NCBI RefSeq assembly: GCF_900128985.1
Contig: NZ_FQUC01000007.1
Span: 124,001 to 188,000, forward strand
From: Indolivaga macrotermitis
GTDB lineage: Bacteria; Bacteroidota; Bacteroidia; Bacteroidales; Dysgonomonadaceae
Reading direction: 5' to 3'
Length of the DNA stretch: 64,000 nt
Part shown: positions 55,845 through 64,000 of the stretch, in pieces
How positions within the stretch are numbered: the first letter of the stretch is position 1
How the letters are laid out: every line of letters starts with the position of its first letter
The notes under the pieces: model-generated
Told to the model about the DNA's origin: nothing
Seen by the model: the letters and a program-made list of their open reading frames with translations, nothing else
Databases searched by the model: none
Translations under genes and position numbers: made by a program

Positions 55845-56642
55845 TTATTCCTTACAAATATCTTTCATCACTAATCCGGCAAGGGTAAAGCCGAAAATAG
55901 CTGTTATGTGCGCCAATGTTCCATTGATCTGGGCTTTCATACTGCACCATTCGTGGTTAACCAGATCGGGGTCGCCCGGCCCGTTCTTCGACTTGGGACA
56001 AAGACAAGCCTCGGTTCCGCACGATTCGTTAGCTCCTTTGTTATCCAGAACTTCTTCACTGAACACACAAAGAAATTTACGGCGGGGTTTTTCCACTTTC
56101 TTAAACTTACGGCGAAGTGCCGCACCTAAAGGACATCCTTTTACCTTCCAAAATTCGGCAACCTGTATTTTTGTCGGATCCATTTTCAGGGCTGCTCCCA
56201 TAGACGAAAAAAAGACAGCTTTGGTCTTTGTTGCACGAACCATCAAGTCCATCTTATTGCTCAGGCTGTCGATAGCATCAATAATATAATCGTATTGTTC
56301 CAACTGAAACGAATCGGCGGTTTCAGCGCTATATATTTGCTGAAGAGGAGTTATCTCTGCTTTCGGATTAATCTCCAGTAAGCGTTCTTTCAGAGCATCT
56401 ACCTTTACTTGCCCTACGGTTTTAGTTGTCGCTAATAATTGGCGGTTGATATTGGTTACACATACACGGTCTGAGTCTACAATAGTAAGATGCCTGATAC
56501 CCGAACGCACTAAACTCTCGGCACACCAGCTGCCAACACCTCCGATACCGAAAATAATAACCCGTTGTGAAGCTATCTTATCCATTAAAGAGTTGCCCAG
56601 CAACAATTCGGTACGTTTAAAAATTCCTTTTTCTATGCCCAT
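55845..56642 (-). CDS. tcdA: tRNA threonylcarbamoyladenosine dehydratase TcdA (ThiF/HesA fold)
   Basis: TcdA uses ATP to cyclise t6A at position 37 of ANN-decoding tRNAs to ct6A. The 265-residue protein has the E1-like Rossmann motif FGIGGVGSWCAESLVRSGI, TIVDSDRVCVTNINRQLLA and an ATP-binding set of Asp/Arg residues. A cysteine-rich SCGTEACLCPKS occurs in the later half, as in several TcdA homologues. The C-terminal FGFTLAGLVMKDI supports the family. Moderately similar ThiF/MoeB proteins exist, but the overall layout matches TcdA. 18 bp downstream of panE. Confidence 0.88.
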   Translation of the reverse strand: MGIEKGIFKRTELLLGNSLMDKIASQRVIIFGIGGVGSWCAESLVRSGIRHLTIVDSDRVCVTNINRQLLATTKTVGQVKVDALKERLLEINPKAEITPLQQIYSAETADSFQLEQYDYIIDAIDSLSNKMDLMVRATKTKAVFFSSMGAALKMDPTKIQVAEFWKVKGCPLGAALRRKFKKVEKPRRKFLCVFSEEVLDNKGANESCGTEACLCPKSKNGPGDPDLVNHEWCSMKAQINGTLAHITAIFGFTLAGLVMKDICKE

Positions 56643-56660
56643 ACAGGTCTTTTGTCTTCT

Positions 56661-57590
56661 TTACTTTATTAAATATGTTGATTGGATAAACCGTAACTGT
56701 TTTTCGAGCACTGCTGTACCGGTCATATTATAACCTGCACGTGCAGCATATTCTATTGGCTGAGTATACAGGTAGTTGATTTCCATCTGCCGTTTCGAGT
56801 CAAAATCGACTTTCATGCTGGGCGAATAAGGTGTCATATGTTCGGTCATATGTATAATCTCGTCTGCATAGTCAAGAGGAATAGGGTTATCCGCCAGATC
56901 GCATTGGTTGCCGGCTTCAATTACTTCTATCATCAAACGGTGCAATAATTGCCGCATATCGGCATTGGCAATCAAAGCATCCGTAGTTGTATTCATAATT
57001 ACTGTCATCCCATTGAAAGGTATATTCCAAACCAGTTTTTTCCAGCGCGCCTCTTGTAAGTTTAATATTTCGGTTTCGATGCCCGACTTTTCAAAATCCT
57101 GACAAATCTGTTGTAAGACAGCATTATCAGGACAGGAATAAGAACCGATATTGAGTTTTCCGTAATCGAGGTGGGCTATATGTCCGGGACCCATTTTAGT
57201 AGCACAGATAAACGCTAACCCTCCCGCAATATGAAGATTGGGAAATAATTTCTGAAGATCGGCTTCGATACCCATTCCGTTCTGAATCAGCAGCACTACT
57301 GTATTCTCGTGCAACAAGGGAGGTAACAGATGCTTTAATTCCTTATTTTTAGTTGTCTTCAGACATACCAATACAACATCACACGGAGGCATATCGTGTG
57401 TATTACTGTAAGCATTAACTGCAGGCAACACAAAATCGCCATTTATTGAATCGACCTTCAGCCCATTTTCTTCAACAAAATCGTAATCCGAATGAAATAA
57501 AAAATGAACATCGTGTCCTCCTTTTACCAACATTCCTCCGAAATACCCGCCTATAGCGCCGGAGCCTATTATCCCATATTTCAGTGACAT
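56661..57590 (-). CDS. panE: 2-Dehydropantoate 2-reductase
   Basis: PanE (ApbA family) reduces ketopantoate to pantoate with NADPH in pantothenate and CoA synthesis. From the ATG ending at 57590 the protein has 309 residues, beginning MSLKYGIIGSGAIGGYFGGMLVKGG, the NADP Rossmann motif GxGxxG. The segments LVCLKTTKN, QNGMGIEADL and WKKLVWNIPFNGMTVI (with the catalytic Lys) fit. The frame extends 14 residues upstream but the Rossmann start is normal at this Met. Downstream is tcdA. Confidence 0.88.
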   Translation of the reverse strand: MSLKYGIIGSGAIGGYFGGMLVKGGHDVHFLFHSDYDFVEENGLKVDSINGDFVLPAVNAYSNTHDMPPCDVVLVCLKTTKNKELKHLLPPLLHENTVVLLIQNGMGIEADLQKLFPNLHIAGGLAFICATKMGPGHIAHLDYGKLNIGSYSCPDNAVLQQICQDFEKSGIETEILNLQEARWKKLVWNIPFNGMTVIMNTTTDALIANADMRQLLHRLMIEVIEAGNQCDLADNPIPLDYADEIIHMTEHMTPYSPSMKVDFDSKRQMEINYLYTQPIEYAARAGYNMTGTAVLEKQLRFIQSTYLIK

Positions 57591-57683
57591 ATTGTTATTC
57601 CTTTCTTTTATAGCGTAAAACAAAGAAAGCACAAAGCTATTCCGTTATCCGCCTTGTGTTTCTTTACTAAGTTTTTTTATTAG

Positions 57684-58343
57684 TTATGAATCTTTCTCGC
57701 CGTAAGCCAAGTCGCCTGCATCGCCCAATCCGGGAACGATATAAGATTCTTCATTCAGGGTAGGATCGATAGCTGCCGCCCAAATAGTAGTATTCGAATC
57801 CGGAAACTTCTCTTTGCAATAATCTATAGCTTCCTGACTGGCAATAACCGTAGCAATATGTATATGCTTGGGGCTTCCTTTTGTCAATAAAGCGTGGTAT
57901 GATAGCTCCATGCTTCCTCCGGTAGCCAGCATCGGATCGGTAAGCAAAAGTACTTTTCCTTCTAAACGCGGCGAAGCTATATATTCTATACTGACATGAA
58001 AACTCTGATGATTCTCGCGATACTTACGATATGCCGATACAAAAGCATTTTCGGCATAGTCGAAATAATTCAAAAATCCGTGATGAAAACCAAGACCTGC
58101 CCTGAGAATTGTCCCGATAACTATCGGATCGGTATGAAGGAAGGAGGGAGCCACTCCTAGAGGAGTCTGGATATCCTGCTCTTTATAATCGAGGGTTTTG
58201 CTGATCTCATAAGCCATTATTTCGCCTATTCTTTCGAGATTTTTGCGAAACCTCATCCGATCTCCCTGAATATTTACATCGCGGATCTCGCTCACAAAAC
58301 GACCCAAAATGGAATTCTGAGCCGAAAGATTTATTATTTCCAT
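57684..58343 (-). CDS. upp: Uracil phosphoribosyltransferase
   Basis: Upp salvages uracil to UMP with PRPP. The 219-residue protein has the PRPP loop LLLTDPMLATGGSMELSYHALL and, at the C-terminus, YIVPGLGDAGDLAYG, where the GDxGDRxFG motif is present in a modified form (GDAGDLAYG). The N-terminal LSAQNSILGRFVSEIRD and TILRAGLGFHHGFLNYF fit. It is a single gene between panE and the protoporphyrinogen oxidase. Confidence 0.93.
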   Translation of the reverse strand: MEIINLSAQNSILGRFVSEIRDVNIQGDRMRFRKNLERIGEIMAYEISKTLDYKEQDIQTPLGVAPSFLHTDPIVIGTILRAGLGFHHGFLNYFDYAENAFVSAYRKYRENHQSFHVSIEYIASPRLEGKVLLLTDPMLATGGSMELSYHALLTKGSPKHIHIATVIASQEAIDYCKEKFPDSNTTIWAAAIDPTLNEESYIVPGLGDAGDLAYGEKDS

Positions 58344-58465
58344 AGGTAATTTTAGCCGTAAAGATAGAGCGAAAATATGAAAAGCCCTTAGCTACGCGCA
58401 TTTTTTCAAAAACGAAAAGATATTCTATTCTGAAAATTATCGCATTTTAACAATCTCCGGTATAT

Positions 58466-59845
58466 TCAGACATAATGTACTGCTGTCTTCCAAACAAGCT
58501 GTTCTGCAATATCATATGCCTGTTTTACCCGGTCGGCTATGCCGATGCCGTTTCGTATATTACCGGCAATATACAATCCGTCATGATCTTTCTCCACTTT
58601 AGCAATAGTAGCCAGCCTTTCACCAGTAGAAACTTCGTATTGAGGAATAGCATACCGGTGCCTGAATATCTTAAGAAAGCAAATTGCCGATGACGGTATT
58701 TTAAACAAATCCTTCAGTTCCTCATGCACAATAGCCGTCAGCTTTTCGTCACTCAAATCAAAAAGTTCGGGATGACGGGTTCCTCCCAGATAAATAGCTA
58801 ATGTAGCATATCCCTGCGGTGCTCTGTCGGGAAAGCAAAACGAAGGGAAAAGTACGCCCAGCAACTGTCTGTTTTCTTTTTGGGGGATCAGTCCCCCGAA
58901 GGAAACGTATTTGTCATTAATAGCTTTGCGCTCCACTCCTACAGCAACCTGTACTACTTTTGCATAAGTAAGGTTCGTCATCTTTTTCATATCCAGAGGT
59001 GATATGAATGGTAACAAATCGGGTAAAGCATTTGCCCCTACCGAAGATATAACCTTATAGGATAAATATTGTTGCTTTATTTGGTCTTTATTGAAGGTTA
59101 CTTCAAAGCGATCGCTTACTTTTTTTACTTTAATGTCCAATGCTCCGCAAACAATATTCTCCTTACCTATTTTGTTTACGAGAGCTTCTATAAGCGAACC
59201 GAAACCTACTGCTCCGGAAAAGACTTCTTTGGTAGCTTTTTTATCTCTTGCATTCTTCGGTTCCCTACTCTTCTTAAATGAACCACCAATAAAACTGCCA
59301 TACTTCTGTTCGAGTTTGTATAGCTTAGGTAACGCATAACGGGTGGTCAGTTTCTCCGGATCTCCGGCATATATCCCTGATATAAAAGGATTGACTGCAT
59401 AATCGACAAAAGACTGCCCTATCCGCCTCGATGCTATAGAAGCCACAGATTCGTCGGGATCTGTTCCCCGCTTAACAAAAGGTTCGAATGCTATTTTAAT
59501 CTTATCTTTTAGTGTAAATAAAGGGGTTTTTAAGAAACTTACCGGACCCGAAGGCAGGGCATACCAGTTCTTGTTTTTATAGATCAGACGCTTTTCTGCT
59601 TTTTTATCTGCGACAACAGGTTTTATTTCGAGCATTTCGAAAAGTTCGGCTATTTCGGGGTTTCCCAATACTCCTGTATTAGGACCTTCTTCGTAGATAA
59701 AACCATTTTCGGAATGTGTATGCATAGCTCCTCCCGCGCGATTCATTTTCTCAAGCACTATCACCTTCTTTCCCTTTTGCTGAAGAAAAAAAGCAAGTGA
59801 CAGTCCGGTCAGTCCGGCTCCGATTACAATAACATCGTATTCCAT
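58466..59845 (-). CDS. Protoporphyrinogen oxidase (HemG/HemY FAD family)
   Basis: This FAD enzyme oxidises protoporphyrinogen IX or coproporphyrinogen III in haem synthesis. The 459-residue protein has the dinucleotide motif VIGAGLTGLSLAFFLQQKG followed by VIVLEK, EEGPNTG, AVNPFISGIYAGDPEKLT and the C-terminal GLYIAGNIRNGIGIADRV, a typical PPO FAD-contact segment. The choice between coproporphyrinogen and protoporphyrinogen oxidase is not possible from sequence; other haem genes are not in this window. It is divergent from the ArsC-like gene. Confidence 0.9.
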   Translation of the reverse strand: MEYDVIVIGAGLTGLSLAFFLQQKGKKVIVLEKMNRAGGAMHTHSENGFIYEEGPNTGVLGNPEIAELFEMLEIKPVVADKKAEKRLIYKNKNWYALPSGPVSFLKTPLFTLKDKIKIAFEPFVKRGTDPDESVASIASRRIGQSFVDYAVNPFISGIYAGDPEKLTTRYALPKLYKLEQKYGSFIGGSFKKSREPKNARDKKATKEVFSGAVGFGSLIEALVNKIGKENIVCGALDIKVKKVSDRFEVTFNKDQIKQQYLSYKVISSVGANALPDLLPFISPLDMKKMTNLTYAKVVQVAVGVERKAINDKYVSFGGLIPQKENRQLLGVLFPSFCFPDRAPQGYATLAIYLGGTRHPELFDLSDEKLTAIVHEELKDLFKIPSSAICFLKIFRHRYAIPQYEVSTGERLATIAKVEKDHDGLYIAGNIRNGIGIADRVKQAYDIAEQLVWKTAVHYV

Positions 59846-60107
59846 TTGATAGTATTTGTTGAGCGTATACTCTAAAAAGTGTACAATATCTTAGTAAAGA
59901 TAGGCATTCCTCCAAAAGTGCACAATAACTATATATAGTGATTTTAGAACTACCGGAGTTTTCAATGGATATTACTTATAACAATTACACGGTAAATACT
60001 TTCTATACACTAATCTTACCGGATACGAACAAATTCTCAAAAGAAAATTTACCTTTGTGTTAAAACATAATTCTCTGAATTTTTTATTCATGCAATACAA
60101 AACGACA

Positions 60108-60467
60108 ATGGGAAAGATTTTATTTGTTCAATATCCGAAATGCAGTACCTGCCAGAAAGCAGCAAAATGGCTAAAAGAGAATAATCTGGACGTGGAAAGC
60201 CGTAATATAGCTGAAAATAACCCTACTGAAGCAGAACTAACGGAATGGATAGACGAAAGTAAATTACCTCTGAATAAGTTTTTCAACACTTCGGGAAAAA
60301 TATATAAAGAGCAAAATATAAAAGAACGTGTTAAAAACGACTCAACAAAAGACCTCATCAAATTGTTAGCTACAAATGGAATGTTAGTAAAACGACCCAT
60401 TATTGTTACTGACAATACCGTATTAGTAGGATTTAAAGAAGATGAATGGAAGGCAGCACTCGTTTGA
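60108..60467 (+). CDS. ArsC/Spx/MgsR-like thioredoxin-fold protein
   Basis: From the ATG at 60108 (MGKILFVQYPKCSTCQKAAKWL) the product is 119 residues, the normal size for ArsC and Spx relatives. A CxxC pair is seen at about 12-15 (KCSTCQ), as in Spx and YffB-type proteins; no RNA polymerase-binding or arsenate-specific residues can be confirmed. The C-terminal LLATNGMLVKRPIIV is the conserved cis-Pro segment of this family. Two further upstream ATGs and a GTG are possible starts but fit the family less well. Function in redox control or arsenate reduction is unproven. Confidence 0.82.
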   Translation: MGKILFVQYPKCSTCQKAAKWLKENNLDVESRNIAENNPTEAELTEWIDESKLPLNKFFNTSGKIYKEQNIKERVKNDSTKDLIKLLATNGMLVKRPIIVTDNTVLVGFKEDEWKAALV

Positions 60468-60531
60468 TTGTCTGTTAATCTCTCGTTATTGTCCAATTTT
60501 TATAACAGCATTCAGAATCCGTTGATTTTAT

Positions 60532-63500
60532 ATGGAGAACGAAGAAAAAGAGAAAAATATACCGCCTAAGAAGAAAAGCGTAATAAAAAAGATATTCAAA
60601 ATACTTCTTTATGTAATATTGGGTATCATTTTGCTTAATCTGGCTCTATATGGATTATTATCAATCCCTTCGGTACAAAAAAAGGTTGTTGATTATGCGA
60701 TCAGCCAACTAAAACCGATTCTCAAAACTGAGTTGAGTATTGACGAGGTCAGACTCAAACTGTTTAATAATGTCAACCTGAAAGGTGTATATATCGAAGA
60801 TCAGTCAAAAGACACCCTGCTTTATGCCCGGAATCTCGAAGTAAGCCTCAGCCCGTGGAAATTACTAAAAAGCGAGTTGCAGATCAATGCGATAGATATA
60901 GACGATTTTACTATAAACGTTTCTCAAAAAAATCCGGATGCCGATTTTAACTTCCAGTTCCTTATAGATGCTTTCGCCGGTGATACTACAGTTACCGATA
61001 CAGCATCGAGTAGCCTGAAGATCAATATCGAAGATATATCACTCCGCAACGGTAAACTCCGGTATGATATATTGTCGGATACTATTACTCCTAACGAATT
61101 CAATGCATCGCATATCCATGTATATGACTTGAACGGCGATTTAAAAATACCATCTGCCGACCCCGAAGATCTGAAAATTATATTGACTTCTCTGTCTTTT
61201 AAAGAACATTCGGGATTAGATATCAAGAATCTGAAAGCAAATATAACATCCGATAAATCGACATATTATATAGAAGATGCCGAGCTCGAACTGCCTGCAT
61301 CGAAAATGAACATACCTTCGGCTAAATACAATCTCGATACCGATGAATTCGCTCTGGTTACAGAACCTGCGGTACTATCGCCGAAAGACCTGCTCCCATT
61401 CATGCCCGACCTAAAGCACCTGAGAAATAATATAGAACTTCGGGGTTCGGTCAACGGAAAATTACCTGCATTAAATGTAGATAGCCTTGTGATTAAATAC
61501 GGGGAGGAAACCAACCTGAGAGCCACTGCTTCTATATCTGATTACGAGCACTATGACAAAGCCCAATTCAATTTAGCTATCGAAAGATTCTTAATCACCC
61601 CTGCTGATATAACAGACTTTGCTAAAGTGGGAGATTCGACTTTCATTGCTCCCGATATTCTAAAAACACTGGGAAACATCCGTATGAACGGAACTCTTAA
61701 AGGTAGCCTCGATAACCTGAATATCGATGCGGAGGCATGGGCTAAACAAGGTGCGTTAAAGATGGTTGCGAATGGGTCGGTGGATACTACATTTGAGAAT
61801 TTCAAAGTAAATGCCAAATTACAAACCCAGAACTTCAATGCCGGTTCTCTGATGGAAATGCCTGAATTGGGGCGCGTATCAGCCTTTGTGAATATAAACG
61901 CGTCACAAAGTCCGCGACAATCTTTGTCGGCCGATCTCAAAGGGCAAGTCAGCAGCATACAATACAATAACCAGACCTATCAGGATGTACCTTTCACAGC
62001 TTACTATAATGCTTCGAAAATGGGAGGATGGATCAAAGGCGATCTGCCTTTAGGTAAGTTTGAAGCAAAAGCCGATATGACCCAGGACAGGATTCCTAAG
62101 ATCGATTTGGATTTGGATGTAGAAAAGCTCAAAATAGACCAGTTTATAGACAGTTTGGGTTGGAAAAATCCGGAGTTGACATTCCATATGAAAGGGAATA
62201 TTGTAGGTCTCGATATGAACGATATCAAAGCTGATGTGGTTATCGAAGACTTCCTGTTTTCGCGGGACAGCCTGACTTTCAAACCGGGAGTAATTGCATT
62301 ACAGGCCGGAGCGAATAGTCCGACAGACAAATTTATCAAGTTCAGCTCGTCGCAAATGAGTGCAAGTATAACAGGCGATTATAACTTCGTACAATTACCC
62401 GATCAGGTAAATAACCTGATGTATTCTTATCTGCCCGGATTATTCAAAAAGTCGATAAAGCTCACGGCAAAGAATAAGCATAACAACTTCAAATTCAGCG
62501 CAATCATCAATAATACCGAAAACCTGGGTGAGATACTCGGCCTTCCGGCTAATATTATTACCCCGATGACCATAGACGGTACAGTAGATACGGAGCAAAA
62601 CCGTATTATGGCTAGAGCTGATATTCCGATGATAGAATATGATAATATAAAAATAAGAGGAACGAAATTTGATCTAGCTAATAACGACAGTTTAATAACT
62701 CTGAAAGGATTTCTGAACTTATACGAAAAAGGGCGTGGTATAGATTTCAACCTAGATACCAAAATACAGTCGGATACTATAAATGCGTATCTGACAGCTA
62801 AACGCGACAGTACCGATCTCAATTTGGATATTGCCCTTCACACCCTGGCTAATTTCGAATTATCACAGAGCGGAAATCTTATCTCGAGCCTGAAGTTTTT
62901 GCCGACAGAAATGTCGATAGGAAAACTGATACTGTCATTTCTTCCTGCCGAAATTCATAACGAGGGAGAACGAACCACCATATCCAATTTCGGATTCATG
63001 GAAGGAAAAGGACGCACCATGAACCGTTATCTTGGTATGGATGGTGCCATATCGAATTCGAAACAGGATACCCTGAATGTATCTTTCTTTAATGCCAATC
63101 TGGGGCATATACTCAAAGCATTTGACGTCGATAACATAAGTGCCATTGCCGATGGTAATATCAAACTGACGAATATACTTGAGCAGCCCGAATTGTATAC
63201 CAATAACCTCCAACTGGCAGATATTATTGTATTCAATGATACACTGGGCGATCTTAAAGTGCAAAGTAAATGGAGCGATTCTGATGGAGCAATTGCCTTC
63301 AGAGCTTACCTCGAAAACGCAAAATCGAAAAGTGAAGTCGCCGGTTATGTATTCCCAGCTCAGGACTCTCTGAACCTAAAGGTTAATCTGGACCGCTTAT
63401 CCATAGGATGGGTACAACCTTTCATGGCAGATATGATCAACAAGGCATCAGGTAGTATAAGTACCGGATTAAGGGTTACCGGAAAAATATCAGCGCCGGA

Positions 63501-64000
63501 AGTCAGAGGATGGCTCGGCGTAAATAATGCCCGGATAGGTATCGACTATACCAATGTAACTTACACTATCTCCGATACAATACAAATAACTCCGGATAAG
63601 ATCGGTTTCAATAATCTGGTTATCGAAGACTCCGACCGGAATAAAGCCCGTGTAAATGCTCTCGTTACTCACAAAAATTTCGAGGATTTACAGTATAACC
63701 TCAGTATGAATTTGAACAACCTGATGGTACTGAATACAGCTGCCCGTACAGATAGCTTATTCTATGGAAAAGTATATGCCAGTGGAACCATAAATATCAA
63801 AGGATCTGACGAACTTATTGATATGAAAATGACCCTCAGAAACGGTAAAAATTCATTCTTGAACGTTCAGATACCCCAAAATGAAGAGGCTCTTAGTTAC
63901 CAGAGTATAGTATACATAAACACTCCGAAGGAAGAGGAAAAACTGGAAGCGCCTAAACCCGAAGAAGAAGTACTACCTATAAAACTGGCAGTAAACCTTA
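60532..64000 (+). CDS. TamB-like translocation/assembly module protein (3' end outside window)
   Basis: TamB proteins are anchored in the inner membrane and form a long hydrophobic groove to the outer membrane, thought to carry lipids or help outer-membrane protein assembly. Reading from ATG 60532 gives at least 1,156 codons without a stop. After a Lys-rich start, a membrane helix (residues about 25-46, ILLYVILGIILLNLALYGLL) is followed by SIPSVQKKVVDYAISQLKPIL and repeated beta-strand segments with Asp/Ser turns, as in AsmA/TamB proteins. The C-terminal DUF490 domain lies beyond the window. An Omp85-type partner is not visible. Confidence 0.88.
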   Translation, partial: MENEEKEKNIPPKKKSVIKKIFKILLYVILGIILLNLALYGLLSIPSVQKKVVDYAISQLKPILKTELSIDEVRLKLFNNVNLKGVYIEDQSKDTLLYARNLEVSLSPWKLLKSELQINAIDIDDFTINVSQKNPDADFNFQFLIDAFAGDTTVTDTASSSLKINIEDISLRNGKLRYDILSDTITPNEFNASHIHVYDLNGDLKIPSADPEDLKIILTSLSFKEHSGLDIKNLKANITSDKSTYYIEDAELELPASKMNIPSAKYNLDTDEFALVTEPAVLSPKDLLPFMPDLKHLRNNIELRGSVNGKLPALNVDSLVIKYGEETNLRATASISDYEHYDKAQFNLAIERFLITPADITDFAKVGDSTFIAPDILKTLGNIRMNGTLKGSLDNLNIDAEAWAKQGALKMVANGSVDTTFENFKVNAKLQTQNFNAGSLMEMPELGRVSAFVNINASQSPRQSLSADLKGQVSSIQYNNQTYQDVPFTAYYNASKMGGWIKGDLPLGKFEAKADMTQDRIPKIDLDLDVEKLKIDQFIDSLGWKNPELTFHMKGNIVGLDMNDIKADVVIEDFLFSRDSLTFKPGVIALQAGANSPTDKFIKFSSSQMSASITGDYNFVQLPDQVNNLMYSYLPGLFKKSIKLTAKNKHNNFKFSAIINNTENLGEILGLPANIITPMTIDGTVDTEQNRIMARADIPMIEYDNIKIRGTKFDLANNDSLITLKGFLNLYEKGRGIDFNLDTKIQSDTINAYLTAKRDSTDLNLDIALHTLANFELSQSGNLISSLKFLPTEMSIGKLILSFLPAEIHNEGERTTISNFGFMEGKGRTMNRYLGMDGAISNSKQDTLNVSFFNANLGHILKAFDVDNISAIADGNIKLTNILEQPELYTNNLQLADIIVFNDTLGDLKVQSKWSDSDGAIAFRAYLENAKSKSEVAGYVFPAQDSLNLKVNLDRLSIGWVQPFMADMINKASGSISTGLRVTGKISAPEVRGWLGVNNARIGIDYTNVTYTISDTIQITPDKIGFNNLVIEDSDRNKARVNALVTHKNFEDLQYNLSMNLNNLMVLNTAARTDSLFYGKVYASGTINIKGSDELIDMKMTLRNGKNSFLNVQIPQNEEALSYQSIVYINTPKEEEKLEAPKPEEEVLPIKLAVNL

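Noticed and set aside
60924-63672. Several 60-140 residue minus-strand frames
   Set aside because: All lie inside the long TamB-like frame and have Ser/Phe/Arg-rich shadow composition.

Overview
The window looks like a chromosomal segment of an AT-rich Bacteroidota, most likely order Bacteroidales and possibly a Dysgonomonas relative (inference, no database search). Supporting signs are a complete type IX secretion gene set in porP-porK-porL-porM-porN order, the long insert-containing form of IspG, NigD-like and other Bacteroidota lipoproteins, a T9SS C-terminal sorting domain, and repeated matches to the Bacteroidota promoter consensus (TTTG, 19-21 nt, TAnnTTTG).

Layout. 1-4.3 kb: ribD (cut by the window edge), then prmC-recX-comF, and a convergent WecA/TagO-like transferase. 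4.3-10.6 kb (minus strand): aguB, a serine hydrolase and aguA (agmatine to putrescine), then ackA, a 3-hydroxyacyl-CoA dehydrogenase and pta (acetate and probably C4 metabolism). 10.9-16.7 kb: an SDR oxidoreductase, tRNA-Pro(CGG), an apparently exported peptide deformylase, argB, two lipoproteins and a T9SS cargo protein. 17-22.2 kb: a HerA/DUF853 ATPase, a small accessory patch with an HTH regulator, a tyrosine-phosphatase-family lipoprotein lacking its catalytic Cys, and an FKBP isomerase.

22.2-32.6 kb is the most unusual region. Three operons of exported proteins each follow a similar long 5' leader: a TATATTTG promoter, a short inverted repeat, a long pure (AG)n tract (21, 19 and 16 units), and a stem-loop with a conserved loop. 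The proteins share a signal peptide and a V/I-G-I-N-T start. Six carry a C-terminal C1q/TNF-like domain; two have a different C-terminal half and flank a PKD protein. A fourth, decayed leader copy lies before the DEAD-box helicase gene. I read this as a candidate phase-variable or RNA-regulated surface protein family.

32.6-43 kb: DEAD-box helicase with a structured 5' UTR, a small membrane protein, then the minus-strand run porP-porK-porL-porM-porN-rdgB-HhH protein. 43-50 kb: ispG, an MscS channel, an SGNH/MBOAT acylation pair and rpsO. 50-64 kb: a TetR regulator, mutS, a paralogous pair of exported unknowns, tcdA, panE, upp, a protoporphyrinogen oxidase, an ArsC/Spx-like protein and the first 1,156 codons of a TamB-like protein that runs off the end.
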